NCBI GenBank assembly: GCA_963966185.1 | Contig: CAWZYM010000233.1 | Span: forward strand, 1 to 64,000 | Length of the DNA stretch: 64,000 nucleotides | Source of the DNA: Rhabditoides inermis | Lineage: Eukaryota; Nematoda; Chromadorea; Rhabditida; Rhabditidae | Direction of reading: 5' to 3' | Shown: positions 59,212 through 64,000 of the stretch, piece after piece | Position numbering within the stretch: position 1 is the stretch's first letter | Layout of the letters: every line of letters begins with the position of its first letter | Notes under the pieces: generated by a model | Database searches by the model: none | What the model was told of the DNA's origin: nothing | What the model saw: the letters and a program-made list of their open reading frames with translations, nothing else | Position numbers and translations under genes: made by a program

Positions 59212-62200
59212 GGCTGTGCCTTGGATGGAGACGATCGGCTCGCTCGCTCTGCAACACCACCACATGCCAATCACTGCGGCGACACTGACACACTGACTGC
59301 GCGGACAAACACTTCCGGAGAGAGAAGAGAAGTAGCGATGGACACGCCTCGCGAAGCTCACCACACGAAACAATAGGAAAGGTGCGAGGTGAGGGAGAAG
59401 AGAAGAACAGACAGTGGGGCCACAATACCCCATGACTCATCCCGTTCGTCATCACAGCAAAGCTCGCACCTCTCTAAACTCAAGTGGTTTCAGCCCATAC
59501 CGTACTTACGTAGTTGTACGGTAACGTTGCATCACAAATCACAATAGTTAGACTTTCTTTATAATAGTTTCACAGTGAAAAAAGGAGGAAAATCAATAAA
59601 CACAGCGGGAGTCAACACCGAGAGCGCGCCAATAACAGTCGACTACAATTCTCGCCGCTATCCCTCACCACACCTCAAATTGTAGCCTCGCCTCCAAGAC
59701 ACGCAACTTTGCTATAATTATAGACGATAGTTCGATGGTTATAATTTCCACTGTCCACGTAACGAGAGAGTAGAGAGCAGAGAGAAACATAGGGCGCGAG
59801 TACAATGCGATTCGAGGTGAGAAGCGAGATGGGACGCGAGAAGCGAGTGAAACAAAATCCGACAATCAAACACACACTCGCATACGCTACCATCACAACG
59901 CAACAAGGAATCAATGAAAACTATGAGAGACAGACAAACGGGACGGTCTCAAAACAGGTGGGAATCGATGAAGCGTGTGCATGATTCAGTATGGGAACAA
60001 CTCGTCGCGAGTCGCGCCATAAACACAACCAGCATCGCTGAACGGCGTCCACCACAAAAAGAATCACTACACTCGTACAGTTAATCGTCCCGCTTGTGAA
60101 ACGACGCACATCTCCACTGCCCACTGCATCCGCACGCAAAAACAACGCGATTCGTCGACTTGTGCAGAAATTAGTCAGCTGTGCGCGGTCATCATCCAAA
60201 TGTGGATTATGAGATGAATCACACTCAACCCATCCTAATCAAATCAATCACTCGCTCACCACATTTCGAACAGCTCGGAAAAATGACAATACTGCCGGGG
60301 CGCGTCTAACCGGTTTCCTATCCATTTCCCCTCTGCAAATGGAAAATGCGAGCATAGAGAGGGCGGCACATTGATATATTAGAACAATACGACCGTATCG
60401 ATCGCCCTATTCTCTTGAAAAGAGCGGATAAAGTTGGGATTAGCAACTCATGTATTCTGGGTGGTGGCGCTACCGCAATAAGATGTGTAAGTTGAGATGC
60501 ATGGCAAAGAGAAGAGAAGAGTGGTCGGGTGGACCGAGCATCCGCGCAGTGAATGCTTGGACAAACACACATACGCCAGCCATGCATAGACAGACCTACA
60601 TTCCGTCATACACAAAATCGACTCTCATCTGAACAAATACGCAAGTGACGATCCAAAACACGGCAACTTGCGGAAATCAATAGACGCCGCACGGCAGGCG
60701 GGGAGCTACTTGTCATTCCATGCACGCAATCTCGGTGACGAAATGTATGTGCGTAGGGTGCAAGCAAGCACTTGAAAATGAAATGACGCATGACGAATCT
60801 CGCATCTGACGACAACAGCCGACCTTTTCCGGATAGAGCACAGAACAGGCGGGTTGCCAATAGAAGATGTCATGTCATGTCCAGACATCCCACTGCTCCA
60901 GCACAATTCATTTATCCGGGCCGCAGTCGCCGGCGTCGACACACTACACGCATCTCCTCTGGGAGCCAAGCAATCCTGCATGCCGAGAATTGATTCCACA
61001 CAAAACAACGCAACACAAAGACGGTGGATACAAATGCGTTGAATTCGTATTTGCGTGCACAAGGGCTTTCGTCGAACACGGGCGATGAAAGTGAAAACGA
61101 GCGACGATGCAACATCTGGCAGGGCAGAGACACAGAGAGCCTGTTTCGCATTCGCGCACTTCACTCAACATGTCACAAATGAGAAATGTGCACGTGTTGA
61201 ATGTCGAAAAGTGACAGGAGATCCGGTGGAATCATGTGCAATATGAGATGGTCCGAGGTCGGAGCGGCGCGATCCGGCTAATTCGCATAACACCACAACA
61301 ACAATGCGGGGACCCGTGTCTCGGAGGTACAAGGCCATTCGCATTAGATCATTCAGCCATATTCTACCGCACACTCGCGCCCTCCATTAACACGACGCTC
61401 GAGTGGACTTGGCATTTCGGGTGAACACTCTCAAGGGCAGAACGGCCAGTCGCGTCCATCAATGCACGCAGGAGGACATCGATACACCCCTATCGAGAGA
61501 GGGGAACATGGTCCGATGTTCAACGGGTGGATGTGTGAGGGAGGGTGGAATGAGGCCACTTGTCACTCTGCTGCCACCTCCTCCCGCGCATCCAATTGAG
61601 ATGTGCGAGAGCAGCCGCCTTATAGCCCGCATTCTCATGAGCACCACACGCCGCAGCAACCAATTTCGACATTCAATTGACGTGCCGGACGCATTCCAGT
61701 GACATGACAGGCGGATAATCCCTTTGATATACTCGGGCTGGATGTGATGAACAGTGAGTCAGCCCTCTCATCTCTCATCTCATCCGATCTCGATTGCCAG
61801 ATCGATATCAAGAGGGTATCACAATCAGTCGACAAACACTCAATGCGCGGAGGACGGGAAGAAGGAACGGTTCGATACAGAACGTAGGGAGTGAGCTGGT
61901 GTGTGGAAAGCCAGGCTGCACCAATCCATATATGCTCAGCCTGGCTGGCAACATCCTCCTCTCAAGCCATTCCCTCGCTGCTACATTATGTATGAACCCA
62001 TTTCATACCACCGCGCAAGCATAACAAAACAGCTGTCACGAAATAGAGACGTGTTCTGTAATTGAAAATTATGGCATACAATCAGAGACAAAACGTAAAT
62101 AACATTGATAGAGGAGCTAGCTTCCCTAGCTTCGCTATCATCTCTCAATGAATAGGGGCGCGGCGACTCGAGACTGAGCCTTGCAAATCCACTTATCCGG

Positions 62201-62936
62201 GCGGCCGAGAAAGAAAAGAGCCATGAGCCATCCTGTCCTACACATGCAATGCTATGCATTGTCAACTCCATCAAAAATGTTTAAGTAGCGGTCAGTCTCT
62301 TCGAAACGCCTACGAAACACGACCAAACAGTGAGTTCCGATTCCGAAGGCGTTTTGAAGGGGCTGTTTCGAAGAGACTGACCGCACCTTGACGAAACAGA
62401 TACAGATCGATCACTACACGGGTAGAAATGGAGAGAGATGGAACATGGAACACCGTGTGCTATCACTATCACCAATCACATCAGCCAATCAGTGCTCAGA
62501 CTCCGCCCACTCCATATCCATCTCTCACTCACAATACCCGCGATCACACACCGATTAGTAGCCGTCCGCAATCTGACCAAGGCCGTCTTCTCGCGCACCC
62601 TCTCACTTTCACCAGCTCTCTTCTCGCTCATCACCCTCCACTCTCTCATCACAACACACTCTCTCATCGACTGTCACCAATACCCGCAATAGATAGTCAT
62701 CTGCCAGATCAGCCACTCACATAAATCTGTCCAGCTACCCGTCAACTGATTAATTGAGAAATCAACCGGTCGAGAGGTGCAAAAAAACTGCAAGAGTGAG
62801 TGATCTAGATTTCTCATCCAAGCGCTTCAATTTCGTACCCCCACCCCAACTAATCCAGACAACGCGTAACTTATAAGCACAGAATTCATTCACAAAACAA
62901 TAACAACAAACATGGCATACCAACAAGTGCAACTCA
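59212..62936. other. Long intergenic region upstream of the small minus gene
   Basis: 3.7 kb without a convincing gene. Open frames are short, and none shows a known domain. Possible 5'UTR exons or enhancers of the flanking gene may lie here. It holds one small inverted-repeat element (62284-62383) and CT/CA-rich DNA at 62600-62680. Confidence 0.4.
62284..62383. mobile_element. MITE with 20-base terminal inverted repeats
   Basis: Left end GCGGTCAGTCTCTTCGAAAC and right end GTTTCGAAGAGACTGACCGC are exact complements bounding about 100 bases, with an inner partial repeat (AACGCC/GGCGTT). The right-end sequence recurs in a RIF1 intron near 16431. Confidence 0.85.
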
Positions 62937-64000
62937 CTACTGCTCCTTCTCCTGCTCCTCCTCCTTGTCCGCTCTGTCCTCTCTCTTCTCCTCCAATCCG
63001 AGCAACTCGCCGAGGAGTGTGCGCACGACGAGCACATTGACACTGTTGCCGAGTGTCTTGTACATCTGCTTCTCACTCGCGTGCGGCGGACGAGAGAAGC
63101 GAAACGGAAACGACATCAGGTTCGCCATCTCACGCCAGCTCAGACGACGTACGCGCCTGAATATAATTGGTAAAACAACAACAACAACAACAACAAGCGA
63201 TTCACCCTTCCGCCTCCTCAGCTGTGACTCCTGCCCGAAGTCTGTTGCCATCCACTAGATCCGGTTGCATGCACACGTACGAACCACAGCCAGAGACGTA
63301 CGAGCCTGACACACATATTAGAATTAGATATCCGCAGTAACTAAAAATCAAACAATAACACACTCACCGTATGACTTGGTGAAGCAGGCGGAGCGTGTGC
63401 TCTGCAATGTGACAACATCGAGAGCGGGTGAGTACTTCTCCAGGGTGCGCGCGTCCACCAACAACTTGCGCCTGAAGATTGACAGGTAATGAACATCAGC
63501 CGGAAGTTAACCACTACAACATGCAACTTCTAACGCTAGACCAGTTGAACTTGAATACAAATGGTTGCAATTATATAACTGTATAACTGGACTGACTTCT
63601 CTGCCTCGTCCTCTCCGATGTCCTCCAGGTACTCCCCCACAGGCCGGCACCCGTCCACCTCGTCCCGATGACTGCGCAGCACCAACGACACGGGCGGCGG
63701 GGAACGAGACGCCTCCGACACTGAAATACAACGTGGAACACTGAATAACATACAACACCTACACCTAGCACCTACACTGTTCAGAGAGTCGTGCTTGCAG
63801 GTAGTAGCGCGGGCGGGAATTGGGGTGGCCAAACTGCATCGGAGAGAGGATGTACTCCTTGAAGAGATAATACGATAAACTCTATTTACGACAAATTACA
63901 AACAATAACACCCCACCTTGATGTCGTACCCCCTTTTGTGAAGGCTGTCGAATAGGTGGCGGTGGACGCTCGTCTCCTCGAACCCCACCACGTTCTCCAC
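62937..64000 (-). CDS. dnmt2: DNA/tRNA cytosine-5 methyltransferase Dnmt2 (TRDMT1), 3' part
   Basis: Homologue of Dnmt2/TRDMT1, which methylates C38 of tRNA-Asp in the cytosol. The gene runs off the right edge, so only the C-terminal two thirds is present. The motif IV region VENVVGFEETSVHRHLFDSL is at the edge. Then ILSPMQFGHPNSRPRYYLQA (motif VIII type), EYLEDIGEDEAE, a segment with TRSACFTKSYGSYVSGCGSY matching the CFTK-YG-Y-GTGS signature, and a C-terminal RRLSWREMANLMSFPFRFSR with YKTLGNSVNVLVV (motifs IX-X). The tail is Glu/Lys-rich (LLGLEEKREDRADKEEEQEKEQ). Splice phases across the visible exons are consistent. The PCQ catalytic motif lies outside the window. Confidence 0.9.

Noticed and set aside
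1..64000. CRISPR arrays, bacterial operons, prophage
   Set aside because: Spliced eukaryotic genes throughout; the tandem repeats are coding repeats without spacers.

Overview
This window is nuclear DNA of a nematode. The clearest sign is a two-exon cuticle collagen gene (48877-49778) with the nematode N-terminal domain and broken Gly-X-Y blocks. A nematode-type UDP-glucuronosyltransferase, two SLC6/SNF transporters, dense short GT-AG introns (often 34-60 bases, a few GC-AG) and acceptor-like sites just upstream of start codons agree with this. The species cannot be named. A Dnmt2/TRDMT1 gene at the right edge argues against Caenorhabditis, which lacks it.

Layout, left to right: a PHYHD1-type dioxygenase (+, 375-1707); a secreted giant repeat protein with QDP-rich repeats followed by LEA-like 40-residue repeats (-, 1813-8088); a BTB-BACK-kelch gene whose BTB exon is split by an RTE-like LINE (-, 9338-13690); a second LINE remnant (13944-14344); a RIF1 homologue with PP1-docking motifs and AT-hooks (-, 14775-21969); a secreted coiled-coil/acidic protein (-, 22324-23390); eIF1A (-, 23752-25367); a small membrane protein (+), UBXN6 (+) and a NOPCHAP1-like gene (+) from 25972 to about 29820; acylaminoacyl-peptidase with several frame breaks (+, 30411-33726); a GAT/betaine-type SLC6 transporter (-, 34435-40242); a UGT (-, 41776-44630); a short-chain dehydrogenase (-, 46668-48286); the collagen (-); a second SLC6 transporter (+, 50179-52948); an unresolved small gene near 54 kb; an HDHD5/CECR5-like HAD protein (-, 55622-57724); an unrecognised small gene (-, 58357-59211); and the 3' part of Dnmt2 (-, 62937 to the edge).

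The genes do not form one pathway. eIF1A and the gene pair to its right are divergent, and eIF1A and UBXN6 are, as I recall, also close neighbours in C. elegans.

Mobile and structured DNA is the most unusual aspect. There are two diverged copies of one foldback (palindromic) element near 45.7 and 55.1 kb. A larger foldback element with two oppositely oriented tRNA-like modules lies in an intron of the first SLC6 gene. A small terminal-inverted-repeat element occurs at 62.3 kb and in a RIF1 intron. Two tRNA-derived SINE-like segments lie at 5.2 and 45.3 kb. The exon boundaries given were placed by hand from splice signals, reading phase and family similarity; no alignment was run.
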